Of a DNA stretch of 64,000 bases, positions 21,221 to 31,700 are shown one piece after another. Source of the DNA: Mycosarcoma maydis. Lineage: Eukaryota; Basidiomycota; Ustilaginomycetes; Ustilaginales. Location: positions 372,001-436,000 of the forward strand of contig NC_026483.1 of assembly GCF_000328475.2 (NCBI RefSeq), given 5' to 3'. Positions within the stretch are counted from its first letter, which is position 1. Each line of letters starts with the position of its first letter. A program made the translations under genes and the position numbers. Below the pieces are notes generated by a model. That model was not told where the DNA came from. It made no database searches and saw only the letters and a list, made by a program, of their open reading frames with translations.

Positions 21221-22939
21221 GGTGGAGCCTGTATGAGGTCAACCTTAAGAGGTGCAGCTGCTGAAGGATCCAAGCTTGTTTGTAGGTGAACGAGCGGAAG
21301 GAATCGTTTGGGTGGGAAGGGGGATTATTAGTCCCATTCAGAGCATCCATTAAGTATGCTTTCCACTACCTTTCACATTTTCACCTTTCTTCCAGCTCGT
21401 ATCGACTGACATATGTCCCGGCACAGACCTCAGAGGCACAAAGTGCTTCTTCAGAGTCGTTTGATGCAAGACGCTCAGTTGGTGCTTGGTACCTGCTTTT
21501 TGTGCTATCCGAGATCTCATCCAAAGAGCAGCCACAATCGCCAGCGCCTTGCCACGGGAAACAGTTGCAGTGGGTACAACACTAGATCATGGGAGCAAGG
21601 GGATTTCTGAGTGGTTCCCGCTCTTCGATTCTGAAGAAAGTTGTGGGTTTTCAACATGGACGAGATCTTGGGGAACGAATGGGAAGACTCCGACTGAGAA
21701 TGGCACAATCAGAGATGCATGATTAACAACCAGAGGTTCAAAAGATTTCCTTTCACCTGTATGGATTGATTGCCATGAAGACAAACGTGCACTAGCGTCG
21801 ATGCTAAGTAGATTTCTGATGTCACACTGGTGGCACGGCCGGACAAACAGGGTGGAATCAACTTGGGAGAAGATTCAAGGGAAAGATTTTCACGACATGC
21901 GAGATAACAAGTGTCTACCATGCCACTCGGCACATGTATGGCGAGCGAGACATCGCCGTGTAGACACAAGCAGCACTGCTTTTGAATGTTCGACAAGAGA
22001 GTGAAAGCAGCGAAGGACAGCTCTTGCTGGATAACATATGCGATCAGACCCGACTGACTGGCACCTGAAAAAGGGGTTCATTGGCCGCGAAGCGCCGGGA
22101 CGTGCTCTCTGTGCGTCTCACACCATTCTGGAGAAGATAGTCGTAAGCGAGAGCATCACAAGGATTCAGGCGAACAGTCCTTTGTGTATGCGTCCAGCAT
22201 GCGCAGAGGAAGCTGATGTGTCCTGGGATGGCGATTGCACCATGTTTGCAACAGCGTGCGTATTCGTGATTTGCTTCCGCAAAGAAGAGAACAAGACAGC
22301 TGTCCAACACTGACAGCTCCAAGCACTTTGGAATCAATTCAAATTACCAATTCACGATTCAGATTGTTGTATAATATATGAATAAATACAGAAACACTTG
22401 TTCTGGTGTCAAGTGGGGTTGAAATCACGGAATATGCGCTAAGGGTCACGTCGGCTGCATCACTCTGACGCCATCCTGGCCGTGATCTGCTGCTGCAGCT
22501 CAGCCCCACGCTTAGCTGGTACAAGGTACCTTTCACGATTGCGTCAGAACTTGCACAAAATAGCGGATGCTCATGCCGATTTTTGAAGTGATCTTGCTTT
22601 CAATCGGGAGATCAAGTACCGTACCAAGATCGGGGTATCTCCCGATGACTGACATGGACGTTGACCGTCAAGGTTCAAATAAGGACCTTACCAGTCATCG
22701 CTCTGATAAGATTTCTGCAGTGCCCCCGCGTTACGTGACAGCGCCGAAGGCTTCACAAGTACTGCTATGGTTCTACGCTCTCGTTGCGCAACTGACCAGC
22801 TGACCGGTATTGTGACTTGTGATCCATGCACTCACAACTGTAATCATCGCACGCTCAATGACCTGAAAGGTACTGGGTCTCGCTGAGCTGTGAGCCTGCG
22901 TGCATAGACGAGGCATCTAGAATGGATAGATCGGCGTCC
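21221..22939. other. Long divergent intergenic region
   Basis: About 1.7 kb without a convincing gene. Several 60-100-codon frames occur on both strands, but none has family resemblance or a supported intron structure. An ATTCACGATTC motif is near 22350. It probably holds regulatory DNA for the urea transporter and the FAD enzyme. Confidence 0.45.
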
Positions 22940-22946
22940 TTATAAA
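22940..22946 (+). promoter_or_regulatory. TATA box (TTATAAA) before the FAD oxidoreductase
   Basis: TTATAAAG sits directly before the first ATG of the frame (22948). If it is the working TATA box, transcription would start downstream of that ATG, favouring the in-frame ATG at 23017 as the real start. Confidence 0.45.
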
Positions 22947-22947
22947 G

Positions 22948-25566
22948 ATGCTTGGAATCAGCCCATGGAGGTCACAAACCGAACGCGAATCGAAAGCCTC
23001 ATCTGCGTCTATCATCATGCTACCACCACACCGACGAACCCCGGAAAAGCTCATTATGCCAGAAGAGCTTGAAGCAACAGAGCAAGCATCTACTGGACAG
23101 CCTTGCGCAGCAACGTGCAGGTCGCCGTCACTAGTTCCAGGAAAACTCTCACAACCAGGCGTTGACGCAGCAGCTCACTTTGACCTCGTCATCATCGGTG
23201 CCGGTCCTGCAGGCCTAGCCGTCATTTCTCGTATTCTAGAATCACGCCCAGCTGCTCTCTACACAGAGGATGAGCATCGACATTTGCATTTCACCCATCG
23301 ACAGCGCACACCAGCGCTGATCCCTTCCAAGGTGGCCAAAACATCAACTACGTCAAAGAGCAGCATCTATAACAAGTTACAAGACAAAACGCGAAGAAGT
23401 AAGCCAAAGACTGGGAAAGGACTCTGGAACGCAGGTGAGAACGATTCTATGTTGTGCCCCTGCGATGGTCGGATCAAGATTCTCGTTATCGACAAGCTCG
23501 GCGAAGGCTTCATGGGATTATGGAGAAGAAACTTCAATGCTCTAGGTATCAGCCATTTGCGCTCGCCCATGTTCTTTCACCCCGACGCTAGCGACTTTGA
23601 TGCTCTCATTGCGTACGCAAATCGTCAAGGACACGCGGACGAAGGAACTCCAGATCAGGTGATCGAGTTGATCGAGAAACGAGTCACTTGTCGGGGAGAT
23701 AAAGTAGTAGCACCTCGCGGAAGAGGCTGCCGTAAACGGACAAGAGGCAAGCGCTCTCCTTCGCCTACAGAGCAGCAGAATCAAGCTTTGAGCAAGACTC
23801 TTGGGTCTAGCGATTCTCCACTTCCAGACCTTATCGAAATCCTCGGCGTAGTCGGCAAGGAGAAGTCAAAGCATAAGCGCAAGCAGCAGCTGCAACAGCA
23901 TCCCAAAGAGCATCATTCGAACGCTGTTTCTGCTACGTCCGCCAAGGTACACGTCAACGAGAGAGACCGTCGCGACTACTTCACACCTAGCTCTGTTCTC
24001 TTCAACTCGTTCACGCGAGATCTAGAGCAGAGGTACCGTATACAACCATACGAAAGCAGCTGCTCCAACACTTGGCCCAAGGTGTCTCAGTACTTCGAGG
24101 GCGAAATCGACAAGCAATTAGATTTCACACTTAGTTCGCGTACTGATTCAGTCACAGAAGCAGCCAGACTCGCTGATAGTCCAGTGACTACCGTAAAAGG
24201 CTTCGTCAAGGATCTAGTCTGGTTCGATGGAGCCAAGCAAACGGTTCAAGACGACGTTGGCAACCACAGCCCAGGATTCATGCTCGAGCTCGTTGACAGC
24301 GTCGATGGCCAGAACGACAGTGTAGTCATCTCGGCCAAAGCCGTAGTCAGCGCTGTAAGCTTCGGCGGCGTTCCAATGATTCCGCCTTACATTGATACAA
24401 GTGGCACAGAAAAAGACACGGATCGCTCCGCCAACTCATCCTCGATCTTGACTCCTCCATCTCTTTCTCCACCCCCAGCATGCGGCCCAGGCTGGATGCA
24501 CTCTAGCTGTCTCGCCTTCACGCCCTTCCCCCAGCCACCCTCTCTTGCTCCATCTACGCCTGCACGTGAGCGGAAGATGGTGGTTGTTGGTGGCGGTCTT
24601 ACCTCGGCCCAAATTGTCGTACGTGCCTTGGAAGCAGGCTTCGATAAAGTCATTTTCATCACACGAGGCCATCTCAAGAGCAAACACTTTGACGTCGATC
24701 TCGGCTGGGTAGGACGATACAGCAATTACCTCAAGATGCAATTCTGGCAAAACGAAGATGTTCAGGAGCGACTCGCCATGCTTCGTGCCGCCAGAAATGG
24801 AGGCAGCATCACACCAACGTACCTGAAAGCGCTTGCGAGACTTCAAGCGATGGGCAAGGTCGAAATTCGTACGCATACCACGATCGCTGATGCTGCTTAC
24901 GGAACTTGTAGCGAGCTCAAAAAACGCTGCAAGAGAGATGTAGAGGAGGGAGAAGATGATAGTTGCAGCCAAACGGAGGAGGGCGAGGATGAAACTGCGC
25001 AACCGGAGTCTACTGACGGCGAGGACGAGCCAGACAGCGGAGAGAAGCAATGGGCACTCGAGTTGCGCACCAGCACAGACGGCGGGAACGTCGATAGGAT
25101 CTTCGCCGATTATCTCTTCCTCGCCACAGGAGCTAAAATCGACTTTGGAGGTCTGCCTTTCCTACAACACATCCAGAAAACACACCCTGTGCGACTGGTT
25201 GGCGGAATGCCAGTACTTACTGCCGATCTCGAGTATCGACGCGATGTGCCGCTCTTTGTTACTGGCACCTACGCAGGCCTGCAGATCGGTCCGGCCGCAG
25301 GCAACCTAGGTGGCATGAGAGACTCGGCTGATCGCATAGCCAATCGACTTCTCGAGTTGCTCTCGCTTCCTGAAGGCGTGATTCCCAATGTCGTTTCTCT
25401 TCCAGAGACCGTCGTACCTAGACCCCTATCCGAAGCTGCTCCACAACACAACGAGACTACTACCACAGATTCTTCACCCGCTAAACCCCGCAAGGAGCGC
25501 GTCAAAGCTGACAAGTCTTCGCCGTTCACGCATTTCAACTTTGATCTTCTTTCGATCGAGGCCTGA
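22948..25566 (+). CDS. FAD/NAD(P)-dependent oxidoreductase, monooxygenase-like
   Basis: Up to 872 aa, one exon. A first dinucleotide fold begins FDLVIIGAGPAGLAVISRIL (about 79-98). The block GLWRRNFNALGISHLRSPM resembles N-hydroxylating and flavin-containing monooxygenases. A second fold has KMVVVGGGLTSAQIVVRAL (about 543-561), and a C-terminal FLATGA motif with the FAD-binding GTYAGLQIGPAAGN closes the domain. Several low-complexity insertions (Lys/Gln-rich near 310, Pro/Ser-rich near 500, Asp/Glu-rich near 675) make it longer than a typical member. Substrate is unknown; a lysine/ornithine N-monooxygenase-like fold is the nearest guess, but no siderophore genes lie nearby. The TATA box at 22940 suggests translation from ATG 23017 (residue 24). 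Confidence 0.75.
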   Translation: MLGISPWRSQTERESKASSASIIMLPPHRRTPEKLIMPEELEATEQASTGQPCAATCRSPSLVPGKLSQPGVDAAAHFDLVIIGAGPAGLAVISRILESRPAALYTEDEHRHLHFTHRQRTPALIPSKVAKTSTTSKSSIYNKLQDKTRRSKPKTGKGLWNAGENDSMLCPCDGRIKILVIDKLGEGFMGLWRRNFNALGISHLRSPMFFHPDASDFDALIAYANRQGHADEGTPDQVIELIEKRVTCRGDKVVAPRGRGCRKRTRGKRSPSPTEQQNQALSKTLGSSDSPLPDLIEILGVVGKEKSKHKRKQQLQQHPKEHHSNAVSATSAKVHVNERDRRDYFTPSSVLFNSFTRDLEQRYRIQPYESSCSNTWPKVSQYFEGEIDKQLDFTLSSRTDSVTEAARLADSPVTTVKGFVKDLVWFDGAKQTVQDDVGNHSPGFMLELVDSVDGQNDSVVISAKAVVSAVSFGGVPMIPPYIDTSGTEKDTDRSANSSSILTPPSLSPPPACGPGWMHSSCLAFTPFPQPPSLAPSTPARERKMVVVGGGLTSAQIVVRALEAGFDKVIFITRGHLKSKHFDVDLGWVGRYSNYLKMQFWQNEDVQERLAMLRAARNGGSITPTYLKALARLQAMGKVEIRTHTTIADAAYGTCSELKKRCKRDVEEGEDDSCSQTEEGEDETAQPESTDGEDEPDSGEKQWALELRTSTDGGNVDRIFADYLFLATGAKIDFGGLPFLQHIQKTHPVRLVGGMPVLTADLEYRRDVPLFVTGTYAGLQIGPAAGNLGGMRDSADRIANRLLELLSLPEGVIPNVVSLPETVVPRPLSEAAPQHNETTTTDSSPAKPRKERVKADKSSPFTHFNFDLLSIEA

Positions 25567-25751
25567 GGCTACTCTGATCTCCCGTGATTCCACTCTGACT
25601 CGCAAGCCAATAGAAATATCTTCCAAGCGAAACTTTTCAGCGTGTACTGGGAATCACGATTCCAATTCAATGGTGATGTGTGAATAATCGTGGGGGTATA
25701 TGCAGCCATACGTATCCAAGAGCACTCGGTTATCTGCGCAGACTGCTGCCA

Positions 25752-27911
25752 TTAGATCAAGCAGAGAGGCTCGCCGCCAAGACTCGTTACCAGCAGGCGC
25801 ACGTCCGGATCTTCGAATGGCTTATAACTAGCTTCGCCACCGATATTCAGCTCGATTCTCGCTAGCTTATGCCGCGCTTCTTCCAAGCGATCCAGATGCA
25901 CATACAGCGCCACGTGAGAAGGGACCTTGAGACCATCAATGTGTGCAGCGTAGTGCAGAATGGGAGAGGGGTAAAGTACCGACTCGATAGATCCGGGGCG
26001 ATGCAAGCCGTTGCTGCTGTGCGGTGTTGAGCGAGCGAACCCTGCATGCATCATGCTGTCCAGAGCGCGGAAGAAGGCATGCGCGGTGGACTGCATCCAG
26101 ACCAGCAAGAGTTGGTCGGAGCTTGCATGTGAATCAGGTGGAGAGGCTGCAGTGGCATGCGCAGCGACGAATCGAGCGCGGGTGGCGTGGGCCGAAAGCG
26201 ATGGCTCGGAGAAGGGTACAATGACTTTGACCACTTCTTTGCGTCGCGTCTGTCTTCGCCTTTCAAAGGCAGCTTCTTCGAGAGGTTGCAGAACTGGAAG
26301 ATCATGTGCGTCTTCCTTGGAATGGGTCCTGTAGCGTTGACAGTATCCTGAGAAGCGAAGACGGTGCTCGAATGTGGGAAGGTCTTGCTCGTCGTGACAT
26401 TGCGCTTCAACGTGGGCGTCACAACGACTGTTCTGGGCGAAATCAGGAACATCCGTCAACGCCGACCTTTGCATTTGCTTCAGAGACAAGCCCAAATCCT
26501 GACAGACCATGCCAGCCGAAGGAGGCCGGAAAGCAGGCCGTATGATCCTTGCAGGGCCCGTCGAATGCATCTTGGATAGCAGCTGCTCTTGGACCAAGTC
26601 TGGATGGACTGCTGTCCAGTTGTTGCGCTCGACCTCGCGAGTGACTAACGAAGTTGCAAGTTTCCACGCCTGTGTAGTCGTATAGTAGGTGGGGTCAAAG
26701 TCGACTTGGACTTGATGCTGTACGTTGGCAGACCTTGATGATTCGGCCGTCGCGACGAGACATGCACCTGGTTGCTCCTGCATTGAAGGGGCAGCTTGAG
26801 CCTTCTGTAGCCCATCCATCGTTCGCATCGCGCTCTGAGAGAGCATATCGAGTAGGCCGACGCTCGCGTCGCCGTCCTCCAACTGCGCATCCAAGCAGGT
26901 TATGCCAGCGACCAGATTTTTCGCAGCGTTTCGATGTGACATGTGTGTGTGATCTAGACCATCCCGTGACTCGGCGGGTGATGGTTGGACAGGGAGGAGA
27001 GTGGGAAAGTAGCTGATCTCGGACTCATCCGCGGCATCGAAAGTCCTAACCGTCAAGCATTGATCTGCCGCTTCGGGCTGCGAATTGAGGTGGTGATCCA
27101 CATCGCTAAGCGGCTCATCTGCAGAGGGCGACAGCAATTTTCCACCCAGCTCGACCCTCTGTATCTTGGTGCGCCGACGCCTTGATTTACTGAGCGTGTC
27201 ATCTATAACACGCTTTGTAGCTTTTCCCACGGAACGACCTTGCAATGAACGGACGTCTGCATTCTCGTTGTGCGCGCCGGTATCCGTGGTTTGAATGTGT
27301 TTGCCTCTGGAGCCTGCACGAAGCCGAGAAGGGCAATCGAGCGGTGCGAGGCCGATTGTGTTTGGTTTTCCAAATCTCGGGCCGTGTTTGGAGGGCTCGA
27401 TGTGGGATGAGCGAAGGCTACTGCTAGACCGCCCGATCGTATGCCCTGCAAAGGTCCCAATTGGCGAGCTCGGACCAAATCCTTGGCGCTGTACAGCCAT
27501 CCGTAACGGGTTTCGCAGTTCTTTTCGCGCCTCATGAGCAGCAACCATCGCGGCGTTTGTTTTTGTTTCATGTGCTGGCTGTTGTGGGCGGTCTGGTGAA
27601 AATGGCGAGGAAGATCGTAGACCAAGAGGGTTCTTCCGCTCAACAAGAACGATGCGTCTTTTCCTTGACGCCCGTGGTGAAACGGATCGAGCGGATAGAG
27701 CGCCGGGTGAGTTCGGCTCGTTATGCCGAAACGCGCGGGATTTGGTGGCAAGAACATGTGGTGTGGTGAAAGGCGGCGGTGATGAGCCTATCTGAACCAT
27801 GCGACGCGGTTTGTCTGAGGGTTCATTCTCCAAACCAGCGCACAGCAGCTCTTGATGGCGATAACCATCGCGATCACGCTTCGCCGTAGTACCGTATCGG
27901 ATGCGAGGCAT
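25752..27911 (-). CDS. Unrecognised 719-aa protein, probably smut-lineage specific
   Basis: A single open frame from ATG 27911 to TAA 25752. I recognise no domain. The N-terminal half is Ser/Pro/Arg-rich and looks disordered, with basic clusters (SRKRRIVLVERK near residue 80, SKSRRRRTKIQR near 245) that could be nuclear-localisation signals. The C-terminal 150 residues look folded and mix hydrophobic and charged residues, with a probable helical stretch (YVHLDRLEEARHKLARIEL) close to the end. The length of the frame in non-repetitive DNA and the tail-to-tail layout with the FAD gene (185 bp) support a real gene. Function is unknown. Confidence 0.6.
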   Translation of the reverse strand: MPRIRYGTTAKRDRDGYRHQELLCAGLENEPSDKPRRMVQIGSSPPPFTTPHVLATKSRAFRHNEPNSPGALSARSVSPRASRKRRIVLVERKNPLGLRSSSPFSPDRPQQPAHETKTNAAMVAAHEARKELRNPLRMAVQRQGFGPSSPIGTFAGHTIGRSSSSLRSSHIEPSKHGPRFGKPNTIGLAPLDCPSRLRAGSRGKHIQTTDTGAHNENADVRSLQGRSVGKATKRVIDDTLSKSRRRRTKIQRVELGGKLLSPSADEPLSDVDHHLNSQPEAADQCLTVRTFDAADESEISYFPTLLPVQPSPAESRDGLDHTHMSHRNAAKNLVAGITCLDAQLEDGDASVGLLDMLSQSAMRTMDGLQKAQAAPSMQEQPGACLVATAESSRSANVQHQVQVDFDPTYYTTTQAWKLATSLVTREVERNNWTAVHPDLVQEQLLSKMHSTGPARIIRPAFRPPSAGMVCQDLGLSLKQMQRSALTDVPDFAQNSRCDAHVEAQCHDEQDLPTFEHRLRFSGYCQRYRTHSKEDAHDLPVLQPLEEAAFERRRQTRRKEVVKVIVPFSEPSLSAHATRARFVAAHATAASPPDSHASSDQLLLVWMQSTAHAFFRALDSMMHAGFARSTPHSSNGLHRPGSIESVLYPSPILHYAAHIDGLKVPSHVALYVHLDRLEEARHKLARIELNIGGEASYKPFEDPDVRLLVTSLGGEPLCLI

Positions 27912-28790
27912 TCGTGATTGGCTGTGGTCAACTACCTTGCCGCGCTGATGCCTACGATGTTCGAAACACGACTGAGTACGATGGATGGACCATGGCGGGT
28001 CACGAATGCAGCCTCATTGAATTCCTGTCGTCTTGACCTGTCTTAGCTGTGTCTGATGTTGTACTGACAGTGCAGTAGGAAAGGCGTCTGTGTCAGGATA
28101 GAAATGAGACGGTGAAGCGAGTATCTCAGTCGTGTATACAAAACAGATTCATCGACGTTCCGTGTTCGACTCGTCCAGCTTGGATTCAAGATTCCTGATT
28201 CACTTGACTCTGTGTGAACGATTCAACGATTCGTGATTGGTTTGAGCGGATCGAAAATTTGGACCCTGGCTTGCGTTCGGTTCGCTTGCAGCGGCGTTGG
28301 AGCGCGAGCCCTTCCCCCGAAACCACTTTACGCGACAGCTGCTGTCACTCATGACAATGATTCACGATGATATCAGACAACTTGCGAACAAGATCCTGAC
28401 CACAAAACCTATTCTGGGCAACGAGACACCTTTGTCTGTGCATGATGATCAGATTCGAATCCTCGGAAGACCACCACCGTGCCTGAACCGCTCAAAGTTG
28501 ACCATCCATACTGCGTCTGTGCCTTACGAAGCGATCATGGAAGCTGATTCCGATCCGGAAGCAGTTGCATAACGTCAGTACAACTTTCGACTGTACTGCA
28601 ATATACATAACACCCATCAAAATAGCTGTAGAGTATCGTATCGAGACCACTTTTCTTGCTCTTCATATCACAGCGTAGCGTATGTGATCCGCTGTGTTGA
28701 TGTACTGTCATGAGAGAACGGGAGATTTTTTTTACTAGAACTATTTGACATGATGATTCTGATGATGACACAGCCGACTTTGGTTTCTTC
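27912..28790. other. Intergenic region: promoter of the 719-aa gene and 3' flank of RPA190
   Basis: 879 bp without a recognised gene. A motif of the dispersed ATTCGTG type occurs near 28220. The 91-codon frame at 28297-28572 has no family resemblance. Confidence 0.45.
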
Positions 28791-31700
28791 TTATGCCGCA
28801 GCACCAATAGGAGCAGGCAAAGCGAGACGAATCTCGGGCGTGCCTGTACCAGAGTTGACCGGCCTGCCCACAACTAACTTGCTCGAGGGCGTCTTCAGCA
28901 TATCCACTTCACCGTGCAACGCCGAACCACCGATGAAAGCCATGGTCATCTCGAACGATGCTTTCAACAACGTGGATGACGATTCGGAAATACCGGATCT
29001 GTTGAACGGTCTGAAACCTCCAGCAGCAGTCTGGTAGTCGGCGATCAGGAACAGGTGACGAGGGCTGACAGCGATACCGTAGGTGTCAAAGATTCCACGC
29101 ATCTCAGCAACGATGGCAGCACGCGCGGCTTCGACACCGTACGTGTGCAGCACCGCACCAATATCGTTCGTGTAAAGGTTGTCGAGATCAATCACCCCGA
29201 ATCCAAAGTCCCAGAGATCGCGGAAGTTGATACCCTCTGCGGTGAGCGAGACGCCCTCCTCGCCAGCCTTGGGAGGCGGCTTCATGACACGTGCGATGTT
29301 GGGAATTTCGTGAATGACCGACTGTCGACAAACGCGTTCGACAATGTTGATGAGCAGAAGCTTTTGCGACTGCGTGTTCAGCGTAAGGTCGAATTCGGCC
29401 CATCGGGCTTTCACATCGTCGAAGCGGAAGGCATTGATGTACTTGGAATTTTCTTGCAGCGCTCGCTCAAGCGCGCAAGTCTGCTCGGCCCATTCCTCGT
29501 TGATCGAGCCGTCTTCAGAGGAATCGCTTTCCGAGTCGCTATCAACGTCCATAACGTCGGATGAACGCTTCTTGCTACCACCGTTCGAGAAGGCTGCTTC
29601 AATGTCTTCAGTGGTGGAGGGACCGCCCATTTCTTCGTCATCGCCTTCTTCGTACGAAGCATGGGCAGCCGACTTTTGCTTCCTCTTGGCATCATCGGCG
29701 TCGCCATCGCCAGCGTCGGACGAAGCATCCTCTTCGTCGTCCGAGTCGGCCTCGTTGCCTCGAGAACGCGTCTGCGAGCGACCAACGACACCGTTGGCGC
29801 GCTCTCCGTCCTCGTCTGCATTGTCACCGGCAGGCGCGTTATCGGAGAACACTCGACCTTTACCGATGGCCGCCGCTTGCAGCGCATGCTCTCGCTTCTG
29901 TTTACGCATCTCGTTGTTGATGCTGTTTTCCAGGTTGGGCGCAAAAGTCTCCTGCAACCCGTGCAGGATGTGGGCCGTGGTGCAGTTGTACTCCTCCTTA
30001 CACTCGTCGGCAGGGTAGAAGTTGAGACGCACCGTGTAAGTCTTTTGACGATGGAAGCCAGTCCCTTCGGACTTGGGTGAGATCTTCTCTGTGACAATCG
30101 CCTCGTCGATGACCTGACTGAGCACGAGTCGAGAGCCGTCCTTACAGAAAGTCTTGATCTGGTCGGCAGTGATACCATCGAGAACGGGAAGGCGCATGAT
30201 GGGCGTCTTGATGTGCTGTGATGCGGTCATGACAATCTCACGCAGACGCGGGATACCAAGCGTAACGTTGGCAGCTCCGTGACCGGCAAAGTGGAACGTA
30301 TTGAGCGTCATCTGCGTCGACGGTTCACCGACACCCTGAGCAGCTAGCAAACCAACTGCCTCGCCGGGATCTACAAGACCGCGGTGGTAGAGCACCTTGC
30401 ACATCGCACGGAATGCCTCCACTCCGAGCTTCTCCTTAGCAAAGCGCAGCTTCTCGACAGCGGTTGCCTCGTCAGGAGCTGACGCCTCGGACTTGCGCTT
30501 CTTGCTCTTCTTCTTCTTGTCAGCAAGCAGCTTGCTCGGGTTTTTCTCGATGTAAGCCTCGATCTCCTTGGCGTACTTCTCGGACATGGAGCCAAAGTGC
30601 GTCGAGGGCAAATACACGCTGAGAACGGGATCATACTTGTGTGGCTTCTTGAGCGCCTTCTTCATGTGTTCGGCAGCAAGCTCTGCCTCAACCACCTCAC
30701 CAAGCTGCTTGGGATCGTAGCGCTTGTTGTAGTTTTCAAAGTTGGCAGCGGTGAAGTCGAACTGACCAATGTATTTGCTCTTGGTTGTGTCAAGAGCGTC
30801 TTCACCGTAGTTGAACTGCAGAACCGAGCCGTCGGCGTTGCGAACCGTGTTGTCGTACTGGATGTGCACACCTTCCAGATGCTTGATCAGACATCGCTGC
30901 AAGTAGCCGGAACGTGACGTCTTGACGGCCGTGTCAATGAGACCCTCACGACCAGCCATGCAGTGGAAGAAGTATTCCTGCGGTCGGATACCGGTCAGGA
31001 AACGACCACTAACGAAGCCACCAGCACGGGCGGAAGTCTCGAAGGGGCGGAAAGAGGGGAGCGACTTTCCGCTAACCATGAGAGGAACACGTCGACCCTC
31101 AAGGGCTTGCTGGCCGAGCAAACACGAGATCTGTGAGACGTTGACGGCAGAACCCTTGGCACCAGAACCGGTCATCATCTGCATGTTGTTCTCGGGGAAC
31201 TTCTTGTAAAGACCGGCAGGCAGACACGACTCGATGATCTTGGAGGTGAGAGCGTTGGATGAGTTCATCATCTCACCGTCGAGAACAGCAAGCTTGTCAT
31301 CATCACGAAGCACCTCCTCGAGACGGATGCGAAGATTCCTGTCCGTGTCGGGGTTCTTCTCGTCTTCACCTTCAAGACCAACCGTCTTCATTGCAACACC
31401 CTTGCCCTGGTTCTTGGCCGCATCAAGCGTGGTGCGTCGCCATTCGTCGCCCTCCTTGCTGAGCAACAGATCGTCCATTCGACAAGAGAAAGCGTTCGTC
31501 TGGAGGAACTTGGTAAAGAGACGCGAGAGGATACTGAGGAGCTTGCCAGCGGTCTCGGAGCCGTAGATTTCGAAAATGGCGTGCACAAGACCAAAGGACG
31601 AGGCACCGAAGGCAGCTTTGTCGAGAACACCCTGAAGCAGCTCACCATCCTCGATGATGACCTTTTCTTCACTTGCGTGGTCTTTTCCCCACATACGGCC

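Noticed and set aside
22660..22690. AGGTTCAAATAAGG, B-box-like
   Set aside because: No cloverleaf can be drawn from the surrounding sequence.
28445..28480. GATTCGAATCC, which resembles a tRNA B box
   Set aside because: The flanking bases do not pair into a T-stem and no A box or acceptor stem is found; not a tRNA.
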